From: Syntrophaceae bacterium
Lineage (GTDB): Bacteria > Desulfobacterota > Desulfomonilia > Desulfomonilales > Desulfomonilaceae
DNA length: 21,320 nucleotides
Assembly (NCBI GenBank): GCA_014874425.1
Contig: JACWAG010000181.1
Span: 1-21,320 of the forward strand
Reading direction: 5' to 3'
Below are positions 8,901 through 16,330 of this stretch, one piece after another. The notes beneath the pieces were generated by a model that saw only the letters and a list, made by a program, of their open reading frames with translations, made no database searches and was not told where the DNA came from. How positions within the stretch are numbered: position 1 is the first letter of the stretch; each line of letters starts with the position of its first letter. Made by a program: the position numbers and the translations under genes.

Positions 8901-9194
8901 CTGTTTTTGCCACGCCACGTTATCTGAGTGTTCGAAATAACTTAGAACCAGACTGGAAAAGGTTGAGTTTTTGAAAAAGATTGCAGCGTCTCCCAAACGT
9001 TCTTTTCTCCATTGAACGATTTGGTCTACCTTGAGGTTCGCGATCGAAGAGAGCTGGTTTTCAACACCAGTCCTAAATTTTCTTTCGTAATTACGATAAA
9101 ACAGGTAGCCGCCAGTGAATATTCCAGCGGCAAGGATGACGAAAATCAGTATAGGCGCATATAAAGATCTTTCATAACCGCTGGGAGTCTTCAT
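5907..9194 (-). CDS. Membrane hybrid sensor histidine kinase with periplasmic cache-like region, three PAS domains and receiver
   Basis: Senses a periplasmic signal and autophosphorylates, passing phosphate to its own receiver. Order in 1095 aa: TM1 (about 13-33); a periplasmic cache/PDC-like region (34-300); TM2 (about 303-324); PAS1 (about 347-460), PAS2 (about 472-588) and PAS3 (about 599-710), each ending in a DIT-type PAC motif; HisKA with phospho-acceptor His736 in GGIAHDFNN; HATPase with N box MNLAINARD (843-851), DTGTGMD (891-897) and GKGTGLGL (915-922); a receiver (about 975-1095) with Asp981/Asp982, phospho-acceptor Asp1027 in LDLIMPVMDG, Ser1055 and Lys1077. The ATG at 9194 has AGAGGA eight bases upstream. 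It is divergent from the binding-protein/cyclase pair, and its stop overlaps the downstream Vsr-MTase gene. No output response regulator is adjacent, so its target is unknown. Confidence 0.93.
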   Translation of the reverse strand: MKTPSGYERSLYAPILIFVILAAGIFTGGYLFYRNYERKFRTGVENQLSSIANLKVDQIVQWRKERLGDAAIFFKNSTFSSLVLSYFEHSDNVAWQKQLGTWLGNVQARYQYDRIALLDSRGVERLAIPATSPPICRFEREHALEVIRSGQVEFTNFYRDNHNKRIYISVIVPVLDPQNSARSIGALVMRIDPNQYLYPLIQSWPAPSRTAETLIVGREGNDAVSLSELRFRKNSALEFRVSLEKQEYPAVKAILGRQGIVQGVDYQGFPVIADVAPIPGSPWFLVARMEVSEVYGPLREQWWLLVFLVVSLIVGAGTSLGWIWKRRNAAFYRERYEAAEFLRETENRFRLFYEKSPVGYQSLDADGRFIEVNQAWLDTLGYERSEVIGRWFGDFLAPEYIELFRRRFPRFLELGEVRGVDFEMVHKSGARIITSFDGKIGRDSDGKFVQTHCVLQDITERRRAEDRLRESEQRFRVLFQQAAVGVAQIETRSGRFVRINQRYCDIIGYTRSELENMTFQSITVPEDLKTDLQNKDALFAGTIREFSMEKRYCRKDGSIVWVNLTVSPMWEPGETPDFHIAVVQDITGRKRSAEAQKRLATAVEQAAEGVIITDSAGVIQYVNPALENITGYDRLELIGNNPRVFKSGEHDEFFYKQLWDTITTGKTWSGRITNKKKDGSLYYEDTTISPVRDSNGMIVSFVGLKRDITEHLKLSSQLFQAQKMEAIGRLAGGIAHDFNNLLQVVIGYSDLILADETLSRRHREDLGKMYRAATSGAQLVRGILLFSRNRPVILQPVNMNKIVEHFRSLLAHTIPKTIEIELLVADDLNVINGDSTQIEQILMNLAINARDAMPDGGRLAIETQNIELDEEYCRARLGTKPGQYVLLSVTDTGTGMDTETANRIFEPFFTTKEQGKGTGLGLAVVYGIVEQHGGVITCYSELSVGTTFKIYFPVIEEVPDVKEAETKEPPTGRSETILVVDDEPNVTELVSRMLIEANYKVITASNGKEALDLYEKRQEEIKLVILDLIMPVMDGRQCLEALLSINPKVKAVIASGYAANGKAKEVSAIGAKMFIDKPFDRGRVLEMVRKTIDED

Positions 9195-9425
9195 GAATAC
9201 AATCCTCTTGTTAATTTAGTCTGGGGATCCTCATTAATTATATCCCGATCAGGACATCAATTGAAATTCATTGCATGCAATTATATGGATGGCATTTTTA
9301 GCCTCAATTCGTCAGGTATGGTCTCTTTGGAGATAATGGTCCGTATTTGTATAATAAATTTAGTATAAACGATTTTAATATATTATGATAATTTGAACTT
9401 TCATCTAACTTTTTGCAGGGTCGTC
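9195..9425. promoter_or_regulatory. Divergent promoter region between the histidine kinase and the binding-protein/cyclase genes
   Basis: On the plus strand, TTGGAG (9327-9332), 17 bases, then TATAAT (9350-9355) is a good sigma70 promoter for the binding-protein gene, giving a leader of about 65-70 nt. On the minus strand a TATAAT (9242-9237) with a weak TTCAAT 17 bases upstream could serve the kinase. Between them lies a perfect 12-bp palindrome, ATTGCATGCAAT (9270-9281), a possible site for a shared regulator; that role is inference. Confidence 0.6.
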
Positions 9426-10397
9426 ATGAAAAGAATCGTGCTGGTCCTTATAATTTGTTTGGGCTTTTCATGTTCCAACCTTGTAGCCGATGACGCTCCG
9501 CTCGCCCATGCGACATTTGTCCCTCAATGGATCCCTCAAGCACAGTTTGCCGGATATATGATGGCCCTTGAAAAGGGTTTCTATAAAGATCTAGGCCTGG
9601 AAATGGAAATCTTGCGAGGAGGCCCTTCAAACCCGCCGATAGAAGCGCTAAAGTCAGGTAGCGCCACTTTTTGCACCGCTTGGCTATCGACCGCAGTCCA
9701 ACAACGTTGTTCCGGGCTGAAATTGGTAAACCTCGCCCAGATTATTCAACGCTCGGCGCTAATGCTCATAGCCAGGAAATCTAGGGGAATTAATGCCCTC
9801 ATCGATCTTAATGGAAGACGTATAGGCTTGTGGCAAGGGGATTTCAAAATACAACCGGACTCGTTATTCAAATTGCAACATCTTAATGTGATTGAAGTAC
9901 CCATGTATAGCACCGTGAATTTGTTCTTGAAGCGCGCGGTCGATGTCATTTCCGCCATGTGGTACAATGAATACGATACGCTATTGAACAGTGGATTCAG
10001 TCAGGACGAGCTTACCACTTTCTTTTTTAGTGATTATGGCCTCAATTTCCCTGAAGATGGAATTTATTGTCTCGAAGAAACCTTAAAAGAAAAGCCCGAA
10101 GTCTGCAAAAGTTTTGTTCAGGCGTCTCTGCAAGGTTGGATGTATGCCTTCAACCACCAGGACGAGACCATTAACGTAGTCATGCGTTGCGCAGAGGCTG
10201 CGCATACTGGAACAAACAGGGCTCATCAGATGTGGATGTTAGCCAGGATGAAAGACCTGATCCTTCCCGTCGGAAACAAAACCATTCTCGGGGCGCTAGA
10301 CGAAGAGCAATATAAACTTGTCACAACAACGTTGTTGTCTCTTGGACTTATCGATAATCCTCCTCTTTTTGAAGATTTCTACCGGAGTCAAAAATGA
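9426..10397 (+). CDS. Periplasmic substrate-binding protein of the THI5/NMT1 (nitrate/sulfonate/riboflavin-precursor type) family
   Basis: Binds a small molecule in the periplasm; the ligand cannot be told from sequence. The 323-aa product has a Sec signal peptide (MKRIVLVLIICLGFSCSNLV; the Cys is not in a proper lipobox), then the THI5/NMT1 signature: VPQWIPQAQFAGYMMALEKG, GFYKDLGLEMEI, a Gly-rich GGPSNPP, and later LIDLNGRRIGLW and SAMWYNEYD. The ATG at 9426 has AGG seven bases upstream and begins a normal signal peptide; an upstream ATG at 9393 would add 11 residues and spoil it. No ABC permease or ATPase is present. Its TGA overlaps the ATG of the cyclase gene (ATGA, 10394-10397), so the two are made together. 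That suggests it presents a ligand to the cyclase's periplasmic sensor rather than feeding a transporter. Confidence 0.88.
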   Translation: MKRIVLVLIICLGFSCSNLVADDAPLAHATFVPQWIPQAQFAGYMMALEKGFYKDLGLEMEILRGGPSNPPIEALKSGSATFCTAWLSTAVQQRCSGLKLVNLAQIIQRSALMLIARKSRGINALIDLNGRRIGLWQGDFKIQPDSLFKLQHLNVIEVPMYSTVNLFLKRAVDVISAMWYNEYDTLLNSGFSQDELTTFFFSDYGLNFPEDGIYCLEETLKEKPEVCKSFVQASLQGWMYAFNHQDETINVVMRCAEAAHTGTNRAHQMWMLARMKDLILPVGNKTILGALDEEQYKLVTTTLLSLGLIDNPPLFEDFYRSQK

Positions 10398-12550
10398 GGA
10401 CAAAGTTTCGCAGCAGTTTAGCGCTCAAGCTTGCTGTTTTTGTTCTGTGTGGTTCCGTCGCAGTTTTCTCGGTCGTCTTACTATATAGTTACATTTATTC
10501 TAGGCAGATAATCCTTGACGAAGGAAAAGGCAAAGCCCTGAATTTGGCCCTTGCCATGTCCAGAAAGATTGAACAGCAATTCATAGCAGTCCATAAACTC
10601 CCTAAAAGCCTTGCAGGATTTCTCGAAAGTTCGACTTTTGATCAAAAAACGCTCTCTCGTGTGATTGAGAGAATGGTGTCGGATAACACGGAGATTTACG
10701 GGATGGCGGTCGCGTTTCAACCATTCGGTTTTGAGAAAAATCTTAAAGCTTTTGCTCCTTATTTTTACAAAACAGGTAAAACTCCCAAATATTGCGACTT
10801 AAGCAACTCTAAATACAACTATTTCCATCAGGACTGGTTTCATATACCAGTTGAATTGAAAGCGCCGGTTCCAAGTGAACCCTATTATGACGAGGGTGGT
10901 GGCAATATTTTGATGGTCACATATTCATTCCCTTTTTTTTATCACTCGGATGATGGCAAAAGATTGGGAGTCCGGGGAGTGGTGACTGCGGATGTTTCTC
11001 TTGAGTGGCTTTCAAAGCTTATGAAAGAAGTCAATGAGGACAGAAAAGGTTTTTGTTTTGTTATCACCGACACAGGCGTTTTCGTTACTTATCCAAATTT
11101 CAATTATGTAATGAGAGAATCCGTTTTCAGCGTCGCTGAGGAAAATAACAACCCTGAATTGAGAAAGGTCGGCCTGCAAATACTTCATTCCAATACAGGT
11201 TTTTTGGACGTTGGGACAAGTTTTTGCGCACAGGATTCTTTCCTGGCTTATTCCAAAATACTGTCGACCGGCTGGACATTCGGGGCAATTTTCCCCAAGG
11301 ACGTTTTCTTTGCTGAGGTTGAGAGACTTCATAGGGCAAACTTGTTGATCAGTCTTGTGGGTGTAAGCATGCTGGCGCTTCTAGCCGTTCTTGTAGCCCG
11401 ATCCATAGCTCGACCTCTCAAACAGATGGCTGGCGCGGCAAAGAAAATTTCCATGGGTGATCTCGATATTAAACTCGACGCCACTCACCGCTCGGACGAA
11501 GTGGGAATTCTGGCCCAATCTTTCACACAGATGGCGGAAGGTTTAAAGGAACGTGATTTTATAAGGGACGCGTTTGGCCGATACGTGACCCAAGAAGTTG
11601 TTAACAGACTCCTTCAGTCGCATGATGGTCTTAAACTGGGTGGAGAGATTCGGGATATATCGATGATGATGTCGGATATCAGAGGGTTTACAGCGCTCAC
11701 ATCAAACATGAAACCCGAAGACATAATCACCCTTCTTAATCGGTATCTTGGGAAAATGGTCGATATACTCCTCGATTTTAGAGGGATTATCGACGAGATA
11801 ATAGGAGACGGAATACTTTCTTTTTTTGGAGCGCCTGAACCACTCGAAGATCACCCGGAAAGGGCTGTAGCATGCGCTCTCAGGATGCAGGAAGCAATGG
11901 CTGAAATTAATTCTACAAACATTCAGGATGGTCTTCCGAGTCTTGAAATGGGAATCGCGGTTAACACCGGAAACGTTGTTGTCGGGAACATTGGGTCCAA
12001 TAAACGTATCAAGTATGGAGCAGTTGGACCAGATGTCAATTTCACGGGTAGAATGGAATCATTCAGCGTTGGCGGACAGGTCCTGGTGTCTCAATCGACA
12101 TTTGAACGTTTATCGCACATCCTGGAGGTAAAAGATGTTTTGCAGGTTGAGATGAAGGGTTTTGAAGAAAAGGTTAACCTTTATGATGTCGTGGGAATCA
12201 GAGGTAAATACAACGTCGCGATTAGGGACCGGGAAGAAGTTTTCAGGGCCCTCATCAGGCCCATTACCGTAACGTATTGTCAACTTAGCCAGAAAACCGT
12301 TTCATCAAGAGGCACATTGGGAACTTTAAGGGAGGTTTCTCAAAGAGAAGCCAGGATAACCTGTCCTGAACGAATCGCACAGTGGGAAAACATCAGAATA
12401 ATTTTACATGATGAAAAAGGAGAAATACCGAAAGCTGTAATTTACGCCAAAGTGATTTCAGCAGAGGAGGCTTGCGACTTTTACCATGTTACAGTCCACT
12501 TTACCTCTGTTTCTCCGCAAGCTCTCCACATCCTTCAAGAAGCTGTCTGA
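10394..12550 (+). CDS. Membrane class III nucleotide cyclase with cache sensor, HAMP and C-terminal PilZ-like domain
   Basis: Makes a cyclic nucleotide from ATP or GTP under control of a periplasmic signal. Layout in 718 aa: TM1 (about 11-35); a cache-like periplasmic region (36-305); TM2 (about 317-337); HAMP (about 338-390); the catalytic domain (about 415-600); a tail (605-718). Metal-binding Asp428 (SDIRGFT) and Asp472 (IIGDG) and the transition-state pair Asn549/Arg553 (VNFTGRM) are intact, so it should be active. The purine-selecting Lys is Glu468 and the Asp/Thr partner is Gly542, so GTP as substrate must be considered. The tail resembles PilZ: RxxxR is kept (Arg618, Arg622), the second motif is ExSxxE (647-652) rather than D/NxSxxG, and VHFTSVSPQ ends it. 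It overlaps the binding-protein gene by four bases and precedes the flavoprotein gene by 38 bp. Confidence 0.9.
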   Translation: MRTKFRSSLALKLAVFVLCGSVAVFSVVLLYSYIYSRQIILDEGKGKALNLALAMSRKIEQQFIAVHKLPKSLAGFLESSTFDQKTLSRVIERMVSDNTEIYGMAVAFQPFGFEKNLKAFAPYFYKTGKTPKYCDLSNSKYNYFHQDWFHIPVELKAPVPSEPYYDEGGGNILMVTYSFPFFYHSDDGKRLGVRGVVTADVSLEWLSKLMKEVNEDRKGFCFVITDTGVFVTYPNFNYVMRESVFSVAEENNNPELRKVGLQILHSNTGFLDVGTSFCAQDSFLAYSKILSTGWTFGAIFPKDVFFAEVERLHRANLLISLVGVSMLALLAVLVARSIARPLKQMAGAAKKISMGDLDIKLDATHRSDEVGILAQSFTQMAEGLKERDFIRDAFGRYVTQEVVNRLLQSHDGLKLGGEIRDISMMMSDIRGFTALTSNMKPEDIITLLNRYLGKMVDILLDFRGIIDEIIGDGILSFFGAPEPLEDHPERAVACALRMQEAMAEINSTNIQDGLPSLEMGIAVNTGNVVVGNIGSNKRIKYGAVGPDVNFTGRMESFSVGGQVLVSQSTFERLSHILEVKDVLQVEMKGFEEKVNLYDVVGIRGKYNVAIRDREEVFRALIRPITVTYCQLSQKTVSSRGTLGTLREVSQREARITCPERIAQWENIRIILHDEKGEIPKAVIYAKVISAEEACDFYHVTVHFTSVSPQALHILQEAV

Positions 12551-12588
12551 GTTGGACAATCTCTGAAAGAGATAGAAAGGAAACGATA

Positions 12589-13329
12589 ATGAAGATCCTT
12601 GCGCTTAATTCAAGTCCCCGAGCCGACGGGGTCAGCAAGACCGCAATCTTGCTGGATGCTATGGTAAACGGAATGCGGGAAGGCGGGGCCGATGTGGAGA
12701 TCATCCCATTGCGGAAAAAATCGGTCAAGAATTGCATAGGATGTTATACGTGCTGGACCAAAACTCCCGGAACATGCGTTCACAATGATGACATGACCAA
12801 GGAACTGTTTCCCAAGTGGTTGGAATCAGATATTGTCGTTTATGCGACCCCACTTTATCATTATACCGTTAATGCCAGAATGAAAGTCTTTATTGAACGG
12901 ACCCTCCCTGCATGTGAACCTTTCATGAATAGAGTGGATGGCCGCACGCATCACCCGATCCGACAAAAATTACCCAAGGCTGTGGTCCTTTCAGTTGCCG
13001 GATTTCCAGAATCATCAGTGTTTTCCTATCTGTCCAGCTATGTAAACATGCTTTTTGGCAAGGGCCTTCTTGCTGAAATTTATCGACCAGCAGCCGAATC
13101 CTTAACACTTCCGCCGTTTCAGGAAAAGGCCCAGGCCATTCTGGACGCCACGACGCAAGCTGGCCGGGAATTGATTCAGTCGACGAAAATCTCTAAAGAA
13201 ACAATAGACAAAATCACAGTACCAATAATAGAAGATTTCGACTCCTTCGCCACTATGGCAAATTCTTTTTGGAAAACCTGCATTCAAGAAGGCCTGACTC
13301 CATCTGAATTTCAAAAGAAATTTGGATAG
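12589..13329 (+). CDS. Iron-sulfur flavoprotein / NADPH-dependent FMN reductase-like protein
   Basis: A flavodoxin-fold redox protein, probably binding FMN and a 4Fe-4S cluster. The 246-aa product opens with the FMN phosphate loop, LNSSPRADGVSKTAILLDAM (6-25). NCIGCYTCWTKTPGTC follows, spacing Cys49-x2-Cys52-x2-Cys55-x7-Cys63: the compact cysteine motif of archaeal and anaerobe iron-sulfur flavoproteins. ATPLYHYTVNARMKVFIERT (86-105) is the second flavin-contact segment. The ATG at 12589 has AAAGG eight bases upstream; the open frame extends further up into the cyclase gene, but that part lacks homology. The C-terminal ~80 residues are not recognised. It lies between the cyclase and an MFS gene, all on one strand with short gaps; its electron partner is unknown. 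Confidence 0.88.
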   Translation: MKILALNSSPRADGVSKTAILLDAMVNGMREGGADVEIIPLRKKSVKNCIGCYTCWTKTPGTCVHNDDMTKELFPKWLESDIVVYATPLYHYTVNARMKVFIERTLPACEPFMNRVDGRTHHPIRQKLPKAVVLSVAGFPESSVFSYLSSYVNMLFGKGLLAEIYRPAAESLTLPPFQEKAQAILDATTQAGRELIQSTKISKETIDKITVPIIEDFDSFATMANSFWKTCIQEGLTPSEFQKKFG

Positions 13330-13387
13330 AAATGGATCAAAGACTAGAATCGACGCTCAGTCACGGGCAAAGGATTGAGGCGGGAAA

Positions 13388-14629
13388 ATGACCAAAAGCA
13401 ACATACACTATGGGTGGTTTGTTATCTTGGCAGGACTCCTGGTTACCATTGGCGCTCACGGGTTCGGCCGAATGTCCTACACGTTGATTCTTCCGGCAAT
13501 GAAAGACGGGCTACATTTCAGCTACACGGAATTGGGGTTACTGGGGACAGGGAATTTCATCGGGTATCTTGTGATGGCCATCGTAGGAGGATTTCTTGCC
13601 GCACGTTTTGGGTCTCGTATTGTTATTACACTGGCATTGGCTCTGATGGGCGTTACCATGATTTTGACCGGTTTGGCTGAGAGTTTCTCGTTTGCCTTTG
13701 GTAGCAGGTTGCTCACGGGCCTGGGAAACGGCGCCGCTTATGTTCCGGCCATGGCCCTTGGTTCCGCATGGTTTTCGGTCCAGCGTAGGGGATTTGCCAC
13801 TGGCATAGTATCGGCAGGGATTGGTGGCGGCACAATGATCGCCGGGCTCGTGGTCCCGATGATTCTCGGCGCCTATGGTATTGAGGGATGGCGTTTTGCC
13901 TGGTACTACCTGGGCGTGGCCGTGCTGGTGATTGCGTTTATCGCTGGATTAGTCATAAGAAACCGCCCTGAAAATCTGGGGCTCCTTCAGATAGGCTCAA
14001 AAACCGGAGATGGAGGGAACGTTTCAAGGCCGACAGTTGGTCGTCTGGAATGGAGCAGGATCTACAAAGTAAAGTCGGTCTGGTATCTTGGAGCGGTTTA
14101 TTTCCTGTATGGATTTTCCTACATCATCTACATGACTTTTTTTGCGGCGTATCTGTGCCGTGAGATGGGCATGACTTCAGGGGAAGCTGGGAGACTGTGG
14201 GCGTTGGTCGGCGGTTTGAGCATATTTTGTGGAATCATCTGGGGTGGGCTGTCCGACAAACTGGGTCGAGCCAGAGGGGCGGCCCTTGCGTATGTGGCTC
14301 TGGCCCTATCGTACGCCATTTTCGCGTTATTTCAAGCTCAAGTCGGATTCTACTTGTCCGCTATAGTCTTCGGACTCACCGCATGGAGCATTCCCACCAT
14401 TGTGGCCGCAACTGCGGGTGATTATGTGGGCCCAAGACTTGCGCCCGCGGGGCTCGGTTTTGTTACTCTTTTTTTTGGGATTGGCCAGGCGCTTGGACCG
14501 TGGATCGGCGGGTATCTTGCGGACGTGACGAAGTCCTTTACAGGTCCGTTTCTGCTCGCGTGCGCAATATCTGTGATCGGGGCCATCATGTCCCTCGGAT
14601 TGAAACCGATACACACAGAGGAATCATAA
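13388..14629 (+). CDS. MFS transporter, YbfB/oxalate-formate-antiporter-like
   Basis: A 12-helix major facilitator permease of the inner membrane. The 413-aa product has two six-helix halves, each with a motif-A-like loop: GGFLAARFGSR (67-77) and GGLSDKLGRARG (286-297). A cytoplasmic loop of about 40 residues (190-230) begins RNRPENLGL, a pattern common in MFS members related to oxalate/formate and monocarboxylate carriers. SYTELGLLGTGNFIGY and GLGNGAAYVPAMALGSAWF (about 111-129) are typical of helices 2 and 4. The ATG at 13388 has GAGG nine or so bases before it. It starts 58 bp after the flavoprotein gene. The cargo cannot be assigned; a small organic anion is a guess from the family. Confidence 0.88.
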   Translation: MTKSNIHYGWFVILAGLLVTIGAHGFGRMSYTLILPAMKDGLHFSYTELGLLGTGNFIGYLVMAIVGGFLAARFGSRIVITLALALMGVTMILTGLAESFSFAFGSRLLTGLGNGAAYVPAMALGSAWFSVQRRGFATGIVSAGIGGGTMIAGLVVPMILGAYGIEGWRFAWYYLGVAVLVIAFIAGLVIRNRPENLGLLQIGSKTGDGGNVSRPTVGRLEWSRIYKVKSVWYLGAVYFLYGFSYIIYMTFFAAYLCREMGMTSGEAGRLWALVGGLSIFCGIIWGGLSDKLGRARGAALAYVALALSYAIFALFQAQVGFYLSAIVFGLTAWSIPTIVAATAGDYVGPRLAPAGLGFVTLFFGIGQALGPWIGGYLADVTKSFTGPFLLACAISVIGAIMSLGLKPIHTEES

Positions 14630-14750
14630 CGGGAAGGCCAAATTCCCAATGAGACATGTCCTGAAGATATTTGCATATCAGGGCGCTTGCCGGACTGAGG
14701 TTGGTTTCTTGATGGTAATAATTCCGCACAAAGAGAGGAGTAATAACGTG

Positions 14751-15326
14751 ATGGAAAGAATTTGGACAACTTGTTTGGCGCTCTTACTTATTCTTGCCTT
14801 TTTTGTGGGTGACTCACGGTCTCAAAACCTTATAGTAGACCAACAGAAGCAACAGCAACAGCTTGAAAGGCTCAGGAGTGATGTCGATGAACTAAAGAGA
14901 ACCGTGGAAAGTTTGAGACAAGAAATTCTTAGAAAATCTATCACGGCAGATAAAGCGCCCAAGGAAACAACTGCTCCAGCTACTCCTCCAGCCCAGACTC
15001 TCACTCCTGCCGAACAGGAAAAAGTCAAAGTCAAGGTTTGTCAAAGCCTGGGACAGTTTTTTGACCAAATTGATAAAGCGTTGAACATGCCGAATGCCTC
15101 CGATGCTGGGCGTTTAATGAGGACAGCGATCGCAGAGCTTAACGCCGAAACTGAGAAGTATGGCCGGACTGAGAAAATTCGAGATATAATGAGCTTAGCG
15201 GAGGGATTGGCTTGGGACACTTACGTTGCGGTTCAAAACCGCAATAGTGTCGCCGGAAATTCTGATTTCATTAATTATATAAATGACTATAAAACCAAGT
15301 ACAAGAAACGGTGTCTAAACCAGTAA
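14751..15326 (+). CDS. Secreted coiled-coil protein of unknown function
   Basis: I do not recognise a named family. The 191-aa product has a Sec signal peptide (MERIWTTCLALLLILAFF, cleavage probably near residue 22). A Gln-rich coiled coil follows (about 28-62: DQQKQQQQLERL, then LKRTVESLRQEIL), then a Pro/Ala/Thr linker (about 67-86) and a helical C-terminal domain with two cysteines (about residue 98 and near the C-terminus) that could form a disulfide. The coiled-coil-then-domain plan recalls periplasmic trimerising proteins such as CpoB/YbgF, but no TPR repeats are visible. A GTG at 14748, seven bases after AGAGGAG (14733-14740), is an equally possible start adding one residue. It is convergent with the LysR gene, 27 bp away, with no clear terminator. 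Confidence 0.75.
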   Translation: MERIWTTCLALLLILAFFVGDSRSQNLIVDQQKQQQQLERLRSDVDELKRTVESLRQEILRKSITADKAPKETTAPATPPAQTLTPAEQEKVKVKVCQSLGQFFDQIDKALNMPNASDAGRLMRTAIAELNAETEKYGRTEKIRDIMSLAEGLAWDTYVAVQNRNSVAGNSDFINYINDYKTKYKKRCLNQ

Positions 15327-15353
15327 TCTAAAAGAGTTACTATAGGCCCACGA

Positions 15354-16259
15354 TCATCCAGACATTGCCGATTGATTTTCCAGAAGCAGATTCAAGAACG
15401 CGCTTTTGCAAGAAGCGATTGTCCAGTTTTTTCTTGTGACAATGACAAGGTAATCTGGGTCAAAATAATGATCCAAGGGGATGAACTCCAATTTTCTGTT
15501 TTTAAGAATTGGGAGGTCTTGCACTATTGTGGCAAAAGACACTCCTAATCCCATTTCAACATAAACCGAACTCAGTTCAACATTGGAAGACTCCATGGCG
15601 ACACTATAGGAAAGTCCTAAACGTTTAATGCGTTCCTCTATGTCGACGCGACCTGGATGCGCCTGATTCCTGGGGTTCAATATGAGTGGATACTGAACTA
15701 CCTCGTCAAAGGTCACCTCTTTTAATGAGGCCAAATGATGACCCAATGGGACCATTAACACGGTACCAACTCTTTTCCAGCGCCACGAGACGAGGTTGGG
15801 GGGAGTTACAGATTCCAAAACAAACCCGAAATCAACGTCGCCACTTTTGACAAGCTCAATCACAGCTTTTTGAGGGCGGTCCAGTATGCTCAGTTGGACC
15901 TGAGGGTATTGGGCAATGTACTCCCGAAGAATTTCCGGAAATAAGTGATAAAGGGTCGTGAATGGAGCGGCTACACTTAGGGTGCCTCTTTGAATTCCTT
16001 GAAGATCATGCAACGATTCTGTTAAAGATTCGTATTTTTCCAGGACTTCTTCAGCAAATCTGAAAAAGTTCTCTCCTTTGGTGGTGAGTTGCAGTTTTCT
16101 GTTTCCAATTCTTTCGATGAGCAGGCAACCTAATTCTTCTTCAAGCGCTTTTATTTGCTGGCTTAACGCCGATTGTGTCCTGAATGTGGCTTCCGCTGCC
16201 TTTGTGAAGCTCCCCAATCGGACCAATTGGTAAAACCCTATTATTTGGCGCCATTCCAT
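15354..16259 (-). CDS. LysR-family transcriptional regulator
   Basis: A DNA-binding regulator that usually controls the divergent neighbour, here the FlK-like thioesterase gene. The 301-aa length is typical. The N-terminal winged helix-turn-helix (about 1-60) is clear: FYQLVRLGSFTKAAEATFRT, QSALSQQIKALEEELGCLL and TTKGENFF. A linker helix follows, then a two-lobed effector domain from about residue 90, with SVAAPFTTLYHLFPEIL and PQVQLSILDRPQKAVIELVKSGDVDFGF. The latter resembles the CysB-like branch, though I do not assign a sulfur role from that. The ATG at 16259 starts directly at MEWRQIIGFYQLV. A long dyad lies 5-52 bp upstream of its start, so it may also control its own expression. Confidence 0.93.
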   Translation of the reverse strand: MEWRQIIGFYQLVRLGSFTKAAEATFRTQSALSQQIKALEEELGCLLIERIGNRKLQLTTKGENFFRFAEEVLEKYESLTESLHDLQGIQRGTLSVAAPFTTLYHLFPEILREYIAQYPQVQLSILDRPQKAVIELVKSGDVDFGFVLESVTPPNLVSWRWKRVGTVLMVPLGHHLASLKEVTFDEVVQYPLILNPRNQAHPGRVDIEERIKRLGLSYSVAMESSNVELSSVYVEMGLGVSFATIVQDLPILKNRKLEFIPLDHYFDPDYLVIVTRKNWTIASCKSAFLNLLLENQSAMSG

Positions 16260-16263
16260 ATTA

Positions 16264-16311
16264 GATAAGATTGCCTAATTGATTTAATTAAATCTATTAA
16301 TTTGCCTTATC
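16264..16311. promoter_or_regulatory. Symmetric LysR-type operator in the divergent intergenic region
   Basis: A 24-bp dyad (16276-16299, 11 of 12 pairs matching) centres at 16287/16288 on TTAATTAA and contains T-N11-A spacing. An outer pair, GATAAG (16264-16269) and CTTATC (16306-16311), is placed at exactly the same distance from that centre. The dyad centre lies about 50 bp before the predicted thioesterase transcription start. Position and symmetry fit a LysR recognition site; binding is inferred. Confidence 0.65.
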
Positions 16312-16330
16312 AATTTATCACCTCTATCAT
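16302..16330 (+). promoter_or_regulatory. Promoter of the FlK-like thioesterase gene
   Basis: TTGCCT (16302-16307, 4 of 6 to -35), 17 bases, then TATCAT (16325-16330, 5 of 6 to -10). The -35 box overlaps the outer right arm of the LysR-type dyad, which suits LysR control. The start would be near 16337, with a 34-nt leader. Confidence 0.5.

Noticed and set aside
12472..12588. Upstream extension of the flavoprotein frame
   Set aside because: Lies mostly in the 3' end of the cyclase gene; a good ribosome binding site and the conserved MKILALNSSP start occur at 12589.
15354..16259. Naming the LysR regulator CysB
   Set aside because: Resemblance in the effector domain is too general, and no sulfur-assimilation gene is adjacent.
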